Below, in pieces: positions 51,787 to 60,163 of a DNA stretch of 64,000 nucleotides. Source of the stretch: JACCTU01 sp963737405 (lineage in GTDB: Bacteria; Actinomycetota; Thermoleophilia; Gaiellales; Gaiellaceae); assembly GCA_963737405.1 (NCBI GenBank), contig CAVTSL010000006.1:372001-436000 (forward strand). The letters run 5' to 3'. Made by a program: the position numbers and the translations under genes. The notes under the pieces are model-generated. The model saw nothing but the letters and a program-made list of their open reading frames with translations, had not been told where the DNA came from and ran no database searches. The number at the start of each line of letters is the position of its first letter. The stretch's first letter is position 1.

Positions 51787-54249
51787 TCAGCCGGTGTTGC
51801 GGAGCCCCGCGGCGATCCCGGCGATCGAACGGAGGAGCGGGCCGCGAACCTCGGCTCGCTCCTCCTCGCTCACGGCGCCGCGGTAGCGGCCAAGTAGCTC
51901 GACCTGGATCGCGTTCATCGGGTCGACGTACGGGTTGCGCAGGCGCACGGAACGCTGCAGCACCGGGTGGCGGTCGAGCAGCTCTCCTCCCTCGACGATC
52001 TCGAGCACGGCCTCCGCGGTCCGCGCGTGCTCGGCCGCGATCGGCCTCCAGAGCCGGTCGTCCGGGACAAGCGCGAGGTACTCCGCGGCGATCTCCATGC
52101 TCGATTTCGCGAGCGTCATCTCGAGGTTCTCGACGAGCGTGCGGAAGAACGGCCACTCGCGGTAGAGCCGCCGGAGCTCGGAGACCTCCGCGGCCGCGAA
52201 GGCGGTGCCGGCGCCGTACCACGCGGGGAGCAGACATCGATTCTGGGTCCACGCGAACACCCACGGGATCGCGCGTAGCGACCTCAGGTCGCCGGCAGTG
52301 CCCGGCCGGGCCGCCGGACGCGATCCGATCTGCAGCAGCGTCAGCTCGTCCACCGGGGTGAAGACGCGGAAGAACGGCTCGAAGCCGGCGTCCTCCCAGA
52401 CGAGCGAGCGGTACGCCGACTCGGCGAGATCCGAGAGCCGCGCGATCGCCTCGCGCGCGCCCTCCGGCGGCTCGGTGCGCGCGACGTCCGGGAAGGCCGA
52501 GAGCAGCGTCGCGGCGAGCGCCGCCTCGAGGTTGCGATGGGCGAGGCCGGGCACGCCGTACTTGAACGCGATCGTCTCGCCCTGCTCCGTCAGCTTGAGC
52601 CGGCCGGGCGGGTGCCCGGGCGGCTGCGAGAGGATCGCGGAGTACGTCGGCCCCCCGCCGCGCCCGGCGCTCCCGCCGCGGCCGTGGAAGATCGTCAGAT
52701 CGAGGTCGCGCTCGGCCGCGACGGCCGAGAGCGCCTCGAGCGCGCGGTGGATCTCCCACTGGGCGGTGAGGAACCCGCCGTCCTTGCCGGAATCGGAGTA
52801 GCCGACCATCACCTCGAGCCCGCCGTGGTCGCGAACCCGCTCCGCCAGGCGGCCGTCGTCGAGCAGCTCCTCGACCACGCGCGGCGCCGAGCGAAGCGAC
52901 TCGATCGATTCGAAGAGCGGCACGAGCGAGAGCGGCTCGTCCGTGAGGTCGAGCGCGCCGAGCACGTCCTGCGCGGACGACGTGCCCGAGACGATCAGCG
53001 TGTCGAGCGCCCGCGGGCCGTGCAGCCGCCGGACGCGGCCCGCTGCTGCGAGCGTCTTGCGGACGCGCTCGTCCCGCGCCGCGATGTCGCTCGCGTGCAC
53101 GCGGACGTCGAGCTTGGCCAGGTGGAAGCCGAAGACCTCGACGCGCGTTCGCAGGTCTGCGAGCCGGCCGTCCGCGATCCGCGAGCCGCGGTTCGCGCGC
53201 AGGCTCCGATCGATCACGTCGAGGTCGTCCAGCAGCGCCCCCGGCGAGGCGTAGCCGTCGTTGCCGAGCCGCCACCAGACGAAGGAGAGCTTGCGCCGGT
53301 ACGGCTCGCCCTCGTTCTGCGTGCCGATCGCGGTTGCGTAGTCGGTGAGCTCGCGCTCGTCGCGCGCGATCGACCCGGCGAGCTCGTCGCTGATCCTCGT
53401 CAGCGAGCTCGACAGGCCGAGTGCGGCCGCGAGCGCGCGCACCTCGGAGCGGTAGCGCTCGAGCACGAGCGCGCGTGCGCGTTCGAGCGCCTCCTCGACG
53501 GTGTCCGGGCCCGTGGCCGGGTTCCCGTCGAGATCGCCGCCGATCCAGCTGCCGAAGCTGAGCGGCAGCGATGCGTCGGGGAGGCGCTCGCGGTACTCGG
53601 CGACGAGCCTCGGCGCGACGTCGAGCAAGCTCTGCTCGAAGAACCAGTGTCCCTGCCGGATCTCGTCGCGCACGCGCGGCCGCTGCACGCGCACCTCGTC
53701 CGTCAGCCAGAGCGCCGTCACCTCCTCGGCGATCGCGTCCGTCAGCTGGCGACGCCGGCGCACGGACAGGTCGGTCGCGTCGAGCTCGGTCAGGTAGCCG
53801 GCGATCCGCAAGTGGGCCGCCAGGTGCGTGCGCCTCGTCGCCTCGGTCGGGTGCGCCGTCAGGACGAGCTCGAGCGAGATCTCCGGCCTCGCCTCCTCGA
53901 CGCCGGACGCGCTCAGCTGCGCGAACGCCGCCTCGAGCGACTCGCGCGGCGTCCGCTCCTCTCGCTCGTACTGTCGCCGCCGGCGCACGCGATGGTGCTG
54001 CTCGGCGATGTTCGCGAGCTGGAAGTACATCGCGAACGCGCGCAGCACCTTGCCCTGGCGTTCGAGGTCGAGCCCGCGAACCGCGTCGCGCAGCTCCTCC
54101 CGGGGCGCGCCCTCCCTCGCGGCCCGGGAGAGGGCGCGGATCCGCTCCTCGTCGGCGAAGAGCGCCTCGCCCTCCTGCTCGACGAGGACACGGCCGAGGA
54201 TGTCGCCCAGCAGGCGGACGTTCGCGCGCAGCGGCGCCTCGGCGTTCAC
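51787..54249 (-). CDS. ppc: phosphoenolpyruvate carboxylase
   Basis: An 820-residue protein that carboxylates PEP to oxaloacetate and so replenishes the TCA cycle. It has the catalytic motifs LTAHPTEATRR (His, about 130), GYSDSGKDGG (about 485) and FHGRGGSAGRGGG (about 520), and ends ...GIAAGLRNTG as in the family. It is a little shorter than the E. coli enzyme (883), which is common in actinobacteria. GTG start at 54249. It lies 39 bases downstream of the rhomboid gene on the same strand. Confidence 0.96.
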   Translation of the reverse strand: MNAEAPLRANVRLLGDILGRVLVEQEGEALFADEERIRALSRAAREGAPREELRDAVRGLDLERQGKVLRAFAMYFQLANIAEQHHRVRRRRQYEREERTPRESLEAAFAQLSASGVEEARPEISLELVLTAHPTEATRRTHLAAHLRIAGYLTELDATDLSVRRRRQLTDAIAEEVTALWLTDEVRVQRPRVRDEIRQGHWFFEQSLLDVAPRLVAEYRERLPDASLPLSFGSWIGGDLDGNPATGPDTVEEALERARALVLERYRSEVRALAAALGLSSSLTRISDELAGSIARDERELTDYATAIGTQNEGEPYRRKLSFVWWRLGNDGYASPGALLDDLDVIDRSLRANRGSRIADGRLADLRTRVEVFGFHLAKLDVRVHASDIAARDERVRKTLAAAGRVRRLHGPRALDTLIVSGTSSAQDVLGALDLTDEPLSLVPLFESIESLRSAPRVVEELLDDGRLAERVRDHGGLEVMVGYSDSGKDGGFLTAQWEIHRALEALSAVAAERDLDLTIFHGRGGSAGRGGGPTYSAILSQPPGHPPGRLKLTEQGETIAFKYGVPGLAHRNLEAALAATLLSAFPDVARTEPPEGAREAIARLSDLAESAYRSLVWEDAGFEPFFRVFTPVDELTLLQIGSRPAARPGTAGDLRSLRAIPWVFAWTQNRCLLPAWYGAGTAFAAAEVSELRRLYREWPFFRTLVENLEMTLAKSSMEIAAEYLALVPDDRLWRPIAAEHARTAEAVLEIVEGGELLDRHPVLQRSVRLRNPYVDPMNAIQVELLGRYRGAVSEEERAEVRGPLLRSIAGIAAGLRNTG

Positions 54250-54288
54250 GCCGGCAGACGGTAGCGCGCGTGCCGCCCGAGAACTTGG

Positions 54289-55008
54289 TCAGGCCACGAG
54301 GCGATCGTCCCGCCCCGCGAGGAGCGGATCGGCGTCGTTGCGGAGATACCCGGTCGCGAGGAGCCGTCGGGCGACGATGACCCCGAACACGAAGCCGCCC
54401 ACGTGTGCGAAGAACGCGACTCCTCCGCCGTTCGCAGTCGACTCGAAGAGGCCGAAGTTCGCCTCGAACAGCTGGTAGAGGAACCAGAAGCCGAGGAAGA
54501 CCCACGCCGAGAGCCGGACCGGCCAGAAGCCGGCAAGGCCGCGAATCTGCGCGCCCGGGAAGAGGATGAAGTAGGCGCCCAGCACGGCCGCGATCGCACC
54601 GCTCGCACCGAGCGTCGGCACCTGCGCGTCAGACTGGCTTCCCGCGAGCAGCGTCATCGCGGTCTGGGTCGCCGTCGCCACGAACCCGCCCACGAAATAG
54701 AAGAGGAGGTACGGGAGGCGACCGAGGCGATCTTCGACGTTCTTGCCGAAGACACCGAGAAACAGCATGTTCCCCAGGATGTGGTCCCAGCTTCCATGCA
54801 GGAACATCGCGGTCACCCAGCTGATCCCCCACGGCTCGGGACCGTTGCAGGAGCCGTCGATCGTGCAGGGGTAGAACGACGCGTGGTTGACCGCCCCGTT
54901 CAGGTCGGGCAGCTCGTACAGGAGCCACACCGCGAGGTTCACCGCGATGATCGCGACCGTCACGATCGGGAAGCGCCGAGGCGCGATGCCGTCGGACAAC
55001 GGGATCAT
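54289..55008 (-). CDS. rhomboid-family intramembrane serine protease
   Basis: A 239-residue protein with six or seven membrane helices. The catalytic Ser is in LGASGAIAAV (about 135) and the His in FFAHVGGFVFG (about 203), with the rhomboid loop WVTAMFLHGSWDHILGNMLF. The insertion between the first two helices (SFYPCTIDGSCNGPEPWG) carries two Cys. The ATG at 55008 is chosen; the longer open frame upstream is not supported. It is upstream of ppc and probably cotranscribed. Confidence 0.92.
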   Translation of the reverse strand: MIPLSDGIAPRRFPIVTVAIIAVNLAVWLLYELPDLNGAVNHASFYPCTIDGSCNGPEPWGISWVTAMFLHGSWDHILGNMLFLGVFGKNVEDRLGRLPYLLFYFVGGFVATATQTAMTLLAGSQSDAQVPTLGASGAIAAVLGAYFILFPGAQIRGLAGFWPVRLSAWVFLGFWFLYQLFEANFGLFESTANGGGVAFFAHVGGFVFGVIVARRLLATGYLRNDADPLLAGRDDRLVA

Positions 55009-55043
55009 GCGCGGAGTGTCCCGGTGTCGGCGGCGGCGCACAT

Positions 55044-55057
55044 CGGCGACGTCGCCG
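55044..55057. promoter_or_regulatory. 14-base perfect palindrome in a divergent spacer
   Basis: CGGCGACGTCGCCG is exactly self-complementary and sits 36 bases upstream of the rhomboid start, in a 212-base spacer between divergent genes. It could be an operator. I see no clear promoter boxes in the rest of 55009-55220, though the minus strand contains one TTGACA. Confidence 0.3.
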
Positions 55058-55220
55058 ACGCCTTGCGGAAAGGCCGCACCTGCGAAAACGTGCAGGGAAT
55101 CCGCATCGGGTCGGCGTTCTCGCCGATTCGCCCCGTCTGCTGCTGCACCAGCATGGACGGTGTCAACCTGGGAGGCGTCACGGATGCAGCACGTGCACCG
55201 GGCAGCGATCATTGGTCGGC

Positions 55221-55979
55221 GTGAGCACGAGCACGATTCTCGTCTTCCTCGGAGCCTTTCTCGCGAGCGCGGTCGAGATGGTGGAGGCGCTCACGATCGT
55301 TCTCGGGGTCGGTGTCGTGCGGGGATGGCGTTCGCCCTTGATCGGCGTCGCGGCGGCGACGGTCGTGCTCGTCGGGCTCATCGCGGTCTTCGGACGTGCG
55401 CTCGGACACGTGCCGATCGACGCGCTGCGTCTCGTCGTCGGCGCGCTCCTGCTCGCGTTCGGGCTCCAGTGGCTTCGCAAGGCGATCCTTCGCTCGAGCG
55501 GCCACAAGGAGCTGCACGACGAGGACGAGACGTTTCGGCTCGAGCGGGATCAGGCGGCAGGGGCGGCGTACGAGAAGCGGGCCGGGCTCGACTGGTACTC
55601 CTTCACGGTGGCGTTCAAGGGCGTCCTGCTCGAAGGGCTGGAAGTCGTGTTCATCGTGATCGCCTTCGGAACCGCGCAGGGTGAGCTGGGGGTCGCAGCG
55701 GTCGGCGCCGGCGCAGCGCTGGTCCTCGTGGTGGCGGCCGGCGCGCTTGCACACGGTCCGCTCTCGCGCGTGCCGGAGAACACGATCAAGTTCGCCGTGG
55801 GTCTCCTGCTGACGAGCTTCGGCTGCTTCTGGGCCGCCGAGGGTGTCGGCGTGGACTGGCCCGCTGACGAGTTGTCGCTGCTCGGCCTGCTCGCGTTCTT
55901 CGCAGCCGTTTCCTTCGCGCTCGTCAGCGCTCTGCGGCGCCAGCGACCGGCGATGCCCGCTGTGGAGGCGGACGCGTGA
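55221..55979 (+). CDS. polytopic membrane protein (COG4280-like)
   Basis: A 252-residue protein with about six or seven membrane helices (TILVFLGAFLASAVEMVEAL, then AATVVLVGLIAVFG, FTVAFKGVLLEGLEVVFIVI and others). The repeated EMVEAL/EGLEVV acid-bearing helix motif in both halves indicates an internal duplication like that of two-fold transporters. It resembles the uncharacterised COG4280 family. The GTG at 55221 is preferred; TTG 55212 adds three residues. Cotranscribed with the small membrane gene by a 4-base overlap. Confidence 0.78.
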   Translation: MSTSTILVFLGAFLASAVEMVEALTIVLGVGVVRGWRSPLIGVAAATVVLVGLIAVFGRALGHVPIDALRLVVGALLLAFGLQWLRKAILRSSGHKELHDEDETFRLERDQAAGAAYEKRAGLDWYSFTVAFKGVLLEGLEVVFIVIAFGTAQGELGVAAVGAGAALVLVVAAGALAHGPLSRVPENTIKFAVGLLLTSFGCFWAAEGVGVDWPADELSLLGLLAFFAAVSFALVSALRRQRPAMPAVEADA

Positions 55980-56176
55980 AACATCTGCGCTCGTTTGCCC
56001 GCTTCTGGTGGAACTTCATCGTCGGCGACGACTGGCGGGTCGCGGCGGGACTCGCAGTAGGGCTCGTTCTCACGTGGTACGTCACCGACCGTGGAACCGA
56101 CGCCTGGTGGCTCCTTCCGATCGCCGTCGTGCTCCTGCTCGCGGACTCCCTCTGGCGATCCACTCGCGACGCCTGA
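55976..56176 (+). CDS. small two-helix membrane protein
   Basis: A 66-residue protein starting at the GTG that overlaps the previous stop (GTGA). It has two hydrophobic stretches (VAAGLAVGLVLTWYV, WWLLPIAVVLLLAD) and Arg-rich ends. Likely an accessory subunit of the upstream polytopic protein. Confidence 0.7.
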   Translation: MKHLRSFARFWWNFIVGDDWRVAAGLAVGLVLTWYVTDRGTDAWWLLPIAVVLLLADSLWRSTRDA

Positions 56177-56189
56177 AGCACGTCCTCGC

Positions 56190-56810
56190 TTATGCCGTCG
56201 CCGCCACCGCCTCCGCGGCGCGGGCGCACTCGGTCTCCCGGTGCGCGGCCGCATCGCGCGCGAACCGCTCGGCCACGCGGACGACTTCTCGCCCGAGCAT
56301 GAGCAGCTGGCGCTCGACCGACTCGTCACGGACCCGGGTCTTCTCGTCGAACACGCGCGCCGCCGTGGCGATCGGGACCACGTAGGGGACCGCCCAGCCC
56401 CTCAGCGCGCGAACGGAGAACTCCATCGTGTTGATCGCCTGCAGCCCGTTGATCCCGCCCGCCGCGCTGACCAGCCCGATCACCTTGTCGTGGAGGTAGG
56501 GCGGATCGCGATCGCCGAGCAGGTGCAGCCAGTCGAGCGCGTTCTTGAACGCGCCCGAGACCGAGCCCTGGTAGAGAGGGCTGCTCCAGATGAGCCCGTC
56601 GGCGCGGTAGCAGGACTCGACGAGCTCGGCTGCGGCGCTGTCGGGCTCGTGCTCGTCGGGGTTGTACATCGGAAGATCGAGCTCGCGCAGATCGAGCAGC
56701 TTCGTCTCTGCGCCGGCGTCTGCGGCTCCCTCCAGCGCTGTCTCCAGCGCGGCCCTGCTCGTGGAGCGCCGAGCGAGCGAGCCTCCGAGGGCGACGACCG
56801 AGACCGTCAT
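56190..56810 (-). CDS. NADPH-dependent FMN reductase
   Basis: A 206-residue flavodoxin-fold protein with the FMN-binding SLARRSTSRAALETAL start and the motif WSSPLYQGSVSGAFKNALDW, characteristic of the NADPH-dependent FMN reductase family. It supplies reduced flavin or reduces small electrophiles. It is convergent with the small membrane gene. It has no other partner; the region downstream is a gene graveyard. Confidence 0.9.
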   Translation of the reverse strand: MTVSVVALGGSLARRSTSRAALETALEGAADAGAETKLLDLRELDLPMYNPDEHEPDSAAAELVESCYRADGLIWSSPLYQGSVSGAFKNALDWLHLLGDRDPPYLHDKVIGLVSAAGGINGLQAINTMEFSVRALRGWAVPYVVPIATAARVFDEKTRVRDESVERQLLMLGREVVRVAERFARDAAAHRETECARAAEAVAATA

Positions 56811-56859
56811 ACAGAGCGTTGTCTAGCGCACCGCTCCGACCGCTTCAACGGTTCGGGGC

Positions 56860-57187
56860 TCAGCGGCCGGAGGCCTCGAGCCGCCGCCGCGAGATCGTGT
56901 CCAGCGTCACCGCGGCGAGGAGGATGATCCCGGTCACGATGTACTGCGTCGCCGCGCTGTAGCCGACGAGCGCGATCCCGTTGGCAATCGTCGCGATCAG
57001 CAGGGCCCCGAGCAGCGCCCCCCTCACGTCACCGCGCCCGAACAGGCTCGTTCCACCGATCACGGCGGCCGCGATGGCGTCGAGGAGGATCGTTCCGCCG
57101 CCGGCGTTGAGGTCGACCGACCTCAACCGCGACACGAAGATGATGCCGCCCGCGGCTGCCATCGAGCTGGAGATGATGAAGACCGAT
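56860..57187 (-). pseudogene. C-terminal remnant of a ribose-type ABC permease
   Basis: Only the last 100 or so residues remain, from IISSSMAAAGGIIFVSRLRS through LDAIAAAVIGGTSLFGRGD to the stop. The family motif GGGTILLDAIAAAVIGGTSL matches the C-terminal third of RbsC-type permeases, including the one at 10.3 kb, but not closely enough to be a copy of it. The upstream edge joins directly to a dehydrogenase fragment. Confidence 0.8.
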
Positions 57188-57189
57188 GT

Positions 57190-57379
57190 CGGCTGCCTCC
57201 GCAACCTTGCGGGGCGTGTCGCGCCACCGCAGCCCGTCGCGCCCGAGCTCGTCAGCGTGCCCGCGGTCTCGACTCTCGCCGAAGACCGAATGTCCCGCGT
57301 CGAGGAAACGGGCCGCCATGTTTCCACCCATGTGCCCGAGGCCGACGAAGCCGATCTTCGTCGCGGTTGCCGTTGCCAT
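57190..57379 (-). pseudogene. N-terminal remnant of a 3-hydroxyisobutyrate dehydrogenase-like protein
   Basis: The ATG at 57379 with AAAGGAG upstream begins a 63-residue fragment (IGFVGLGHMGGNMAARFLDA, then HADELGRDGLRW and TPRKVAEAADI), the Rossmann start of beta-hydroxyacid dehydrogenases. The coding match stops at about 57190 and the sequence changes to the permease fragment, which is out of frame with it. Confidence 0.75.
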
Positions 57380-57380
57380 G

Positions 57381-58244
57381 TCACACGCTCCTTTCGATAG
57401 TCGCGGCCTCGTCCTCGCCGAGCGGGACGTTCGCGGCTCCGAGGATCGGTCGAGCAGATCAGGTCGTCCGGATCGGTGACCGGCCGGCCCGCCCGCGAGC
57501 GGACGACGGTGCCGTCCGCGGCGAGGCGGATCTCCGCGGCGAGCGTACTCGCCGGATGCGTCAGGTGCATCGCGCCGTGCGTGGTGTTCCAGCGGTTGAA
57601 CGGGTTGTACTCGCCCTTCCTGTGACGGAGCTGCCACCCGCCGCCGCCGCCCCGAACCTTGACGTCGGTCGGCCAGACGAGGTCGGCCTCGGTGATCTGC
57701 TCGTTCACGTACTCCCGGTACAGCTCGACGACGAGGCTCAGGTCGCCGTCGAAGCCGGATGCGGCCGTTCGCCGAGGTCTCGATAGAGCACCTTCGTGCC
57801 GTGCGCGAGGAAGAGCCAGTACTCGGGGCCCTCCGTCGTGAAGTCGACCTGCACGATTCGCCCGCCGTCGTCACGACGAACGAACCACTCGCAGTACTCG
57901 TCCTGCTGCCGGTGCTGTGCCCAGACGACCTTGCGCGACGGCGTGCGGCCGTACGGGACCGGCCGGAGGACCTCGGCAGTCCGCCAACGCAGCTCGTCGG
58001 CTTGTCCGTCGCCTTCGTACCACTTCGTCAGGGCCTTCGGGAAAGCGTCCCACGCGATCGCCGCCGGCGGAACGGCGGCGCTCGCATGCGGCCGGCGAAA
58101 CCGGCCGCCGTCCTTCGCGGCGAACGCGGCGCTGTCGCCGAGCGATCGGCCGAGCCAGGCGTCCCATCCTTCAGCGAAGGCGTTCTTCAGGGCGGGTCGG
58201 CGTTCGAAGTCGTCGACGAAACCCGGCGGATGGAGCATCGTCAT
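57381..58244 (-). CDS. hypothetical protein, Trp-rich (two compensating indels)
   Basis: About 287 residues if two shifts are repaired: a missing base near 57770-57790 and an extra one near 57443-57452. The N-terminal part (HPPGFVDDFERRPALKNAF, DEYCEWFVRRDD) and the later EQITEADLVWPTDVKVRGG and GEYNPFNRWNTTHGAMHLTH are soluble. It ends ATIERSV two bases before the dehydrogenase fragment. No domain is recognised. The conserved-looking sequence in each frame suggests it was a real gene until recently. Confidence 0.55.
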
Positions 58245-58345
58245 GTGAGATCCTCGAGAAGCTCGACGCAGATCATGTTGGGCCGACGCGGAGCACCGGG
58301 GCGACTCTGGCCACGGAGAGAAGCGAGGCCCTCCCGAGCGCCGAC

Positions 58346-58573
58346 TCAGTCGTCTCCGTGACGGCGTCCGTTCATTCGCTCAGCAAAGGCCAACCGGATC
58401 CGTTCGCCGCGCTCGAGTACCGGGTGTCGCGGACGTGGCGGCGGGCTGGCTTCCTCCCGCATCGGCTGCACCTTCGTGACGTGCAGCTCTCCCGATCGGT
58501 AGCCGTACGACCGGCGATAGGCCTCCTCTTCGGTAATCGGACGGAGGGGGAGGCGTCGCCGAAAAAACCGCAC
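58346..58573 (-). CDS. small basic hypothetical protein
   Basis: A 75-residue protein: FFRRRLPLRPITEEEAYRRS, then GELHVTKVQP and a basic C-terminus. It is very Arg/Pro-rich. No membrane segment or domain is seen. It is the most plausible open frame in 58245-58690, but it may be chance coding in GC-rich DNA. Confidence 0.35.
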   Translation of the reverse strand: MRFFRRRLPLRPITEEEAYRRSYGYRSGELHVTKVQPMREEASPPPRPRHPVLERGERIRLAFAERMNGRRHGDD

Positions 58574-58689
58574 ACCGACGTCTTAGCACGGTCCGAGCGG
58601 TGTTCGAGTGGAGCTAGCCGGACGCGAACCGGCGCCTCCTGGGTGCCACATCGATGGAGCGAGCTCGGTCGACGCACGTTCGGCTGTGT

Positions 58690-58932
58690 GAGCCACGCCG
58701 CAGGGTCGCGCGGCTGCGCCCCGCGGAGCAGGCTTCGATGGGCGCTCAGGAACGTCTCTTGCGCCGCATCCTCCGCCGCCTGCGAGTCGCGGAGTTGGTA
58801 GCGGCAGACAGCGAGGACCATCGGCGCGCACTCGGAGAAGAGCGCGCCGACGCGCCGACCCGCAGCGTCGTCGCGTGTGCGCGCCGCCGAGCCGCGTCTG
58901 GCGACGCCGATCCTCCGGAGCGAGCTGACCAT
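58690..58932 (-). pseudogene. truncated ECF sigma factor (region 2 only)
   Basis: About 80 residues from ATG 58932: VGALFSECAPMVLAVCRYQL, then DSQAAEDAAQETFLSAHRSL and PRDPAAWL. This is the sigma-70 region 2 pattern with the D-A-E-D-x2-Q-E-T-F core. After PAAWL the similarity ends and unrelated sequence follows, with no region 4. The stretch 58933-59185 shows nothing I can support. Confidence 0.72.
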
Positions 58933-59185
58933 GTCCCGCGCGGCACGCCCGCGGGCATCAGGGACCACGTGTGAGCTCGACGGTCGACGCCCGCTCAGGC
59001 TTGCCCGTTGTCCTCGAGGGTGTTCGAATGACCAGTGATCAGATGAGACACGCTCAGGTCGGGAGCACCGTCGGTAGCACGGCGCGGAGCACGCGTGATC
59101 TCGGCGCGGGAAACGCCGACCGCGTCCGCGCGTCGGGCAAGCTCGAGTTCCGACGGAAGCTTGACGAGGCCCGCGTGCGACGTCC

Positions 59186-60163
59186 ATGGCACACCTGATG
59201 GAGACGCGTCTGCTCGGGCGGACGGGGCTCGAGCTCACACGGATCGGGCTCGGTTGCGGCAACTTTGGCGGGATCGGGTCCGCACCGCAGTTCTTCGGGC
59301 AGGGCGAGACCAGGGACGAGGCCTTCGCGCTGCTCGACACCGCGTTCGAGCTCGGGGTCAACCTTCTGGACACTGCGGACGCGTATGGGGGCGGACGCAG
59401 CGAGAGCTGGATCGGTTCCTGGCTTCGCGCGGAGCGCCGCCCCATGATCTTGAGCACGAAGGTCTTCCACTCCGTGCAGGGGGACGCGGCGGATCGCGGG
59501 CTCGCCCGCGGGCGAATCCTGCGCCAGCTCGACGGAAGCCTCGAGCGCCTCGGGGTCGAGCGTGTGGACATGTACCTCGTCCACGAGCCCGACCCCGAGA
59601 CGCCGCTCGAGGAGACCCTGTCCGCGCTGGACGAGCTCGTGCGCGCCGGCAAGGTCGGCTCGATCGGCGCGAGCAACGTGGACCGCGCATGGCTCGAGCA
59701 GGCGTTGGCGATCAGCGCGCGCGAGGGCTTCGCACAGGTCGAGTGGGTGCAGAACTCCTACTCGCTGCTCGACCGCACGGCCGAAAGCGAGGTCCTCCCC
59801 TTCTGCGCGGAGCGCGGCCTCGGCTTCACGCCGTTCAGTCCGCTTGCCGGCGGCTGGCTCACCGGCAAGTACCGGCAGGGCGAGCCCGCCGCGGCCGGGT
59901 CTCGGATGACGATGCGGCCCGAGCCGTACGTGCACCTCGACGACGACGCGATCTACCGAGGACTCGACAGGCTGCACGAGGCAGCGGCACGGCGCGCAGT
60001 CGACATGCCGACGCTGGCATTCGCATGGCTGCTCTCCCATCCGCAGGTCACGACGGTGATCACGGGACCGCGCAGACCGGAGCAGCTCGAGCCCGCCCGG
60101 CGCGCGCTCGACGTCGAGCTCTCGGCCGCCGAGCGCGATGAGCTAGCGTCGCTCTTTCCCTGA
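59186..60163 (+). CDS. aldo/keto reductase
   Basis: A 325-residue TIM-barrel reductase. The catalytic tetrad is visible: Asp and Tyr in DTADAYGGG, Lys in ILSTKVF and His in YLVHEPDP. NADPH-binding features GASNVDRAWLEQ and FTPFSPLAGGWLTGKY are present. ATG 59186 is used; METR at 59198 is possible. Its last base is the first of the next gene's ATG, so it leads the three-gene operon with the cyclodeaminase and the dehydratase. Confidence 0.92.
   Translation: MAHLMETRLLGRTGLELTRIGLGCGNFGGIGSAPQFFGQGETRDEAFALLDTAFELGVNLLDTADAYGGGRSESWIGSWLRAERRPMILSTKVFHSVQGDAADRGLARGRILRQLDGSLERLGVERVDMYLVHEPDPETPLEETLSALDELVRAGKVGSIGASNVDRAWLEQALAISAREGFAQVEWVQNSYSLLDRTAESEVLPFCAERGLGFTPFSPLAGGWLTGKYRQGEPAAAGSRMTMRPEPYVHLDDDAIYRGLDRLHEAAARRAVDMPTLAFAWLLSHPQVTTVITGPRRPEQLEPARRALDVELSAAERDELASLFP

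Noticed and set aside
58995..59192. Possible small ribbon-helix-helix protein on the minus strand
   Set aside because: LPSELELARRADAVGVSRAE vaguely resembles an antitoxin, but there is no toxin partner, the start overlaps the aldo/keto reductase start and the length and end are not convincing.
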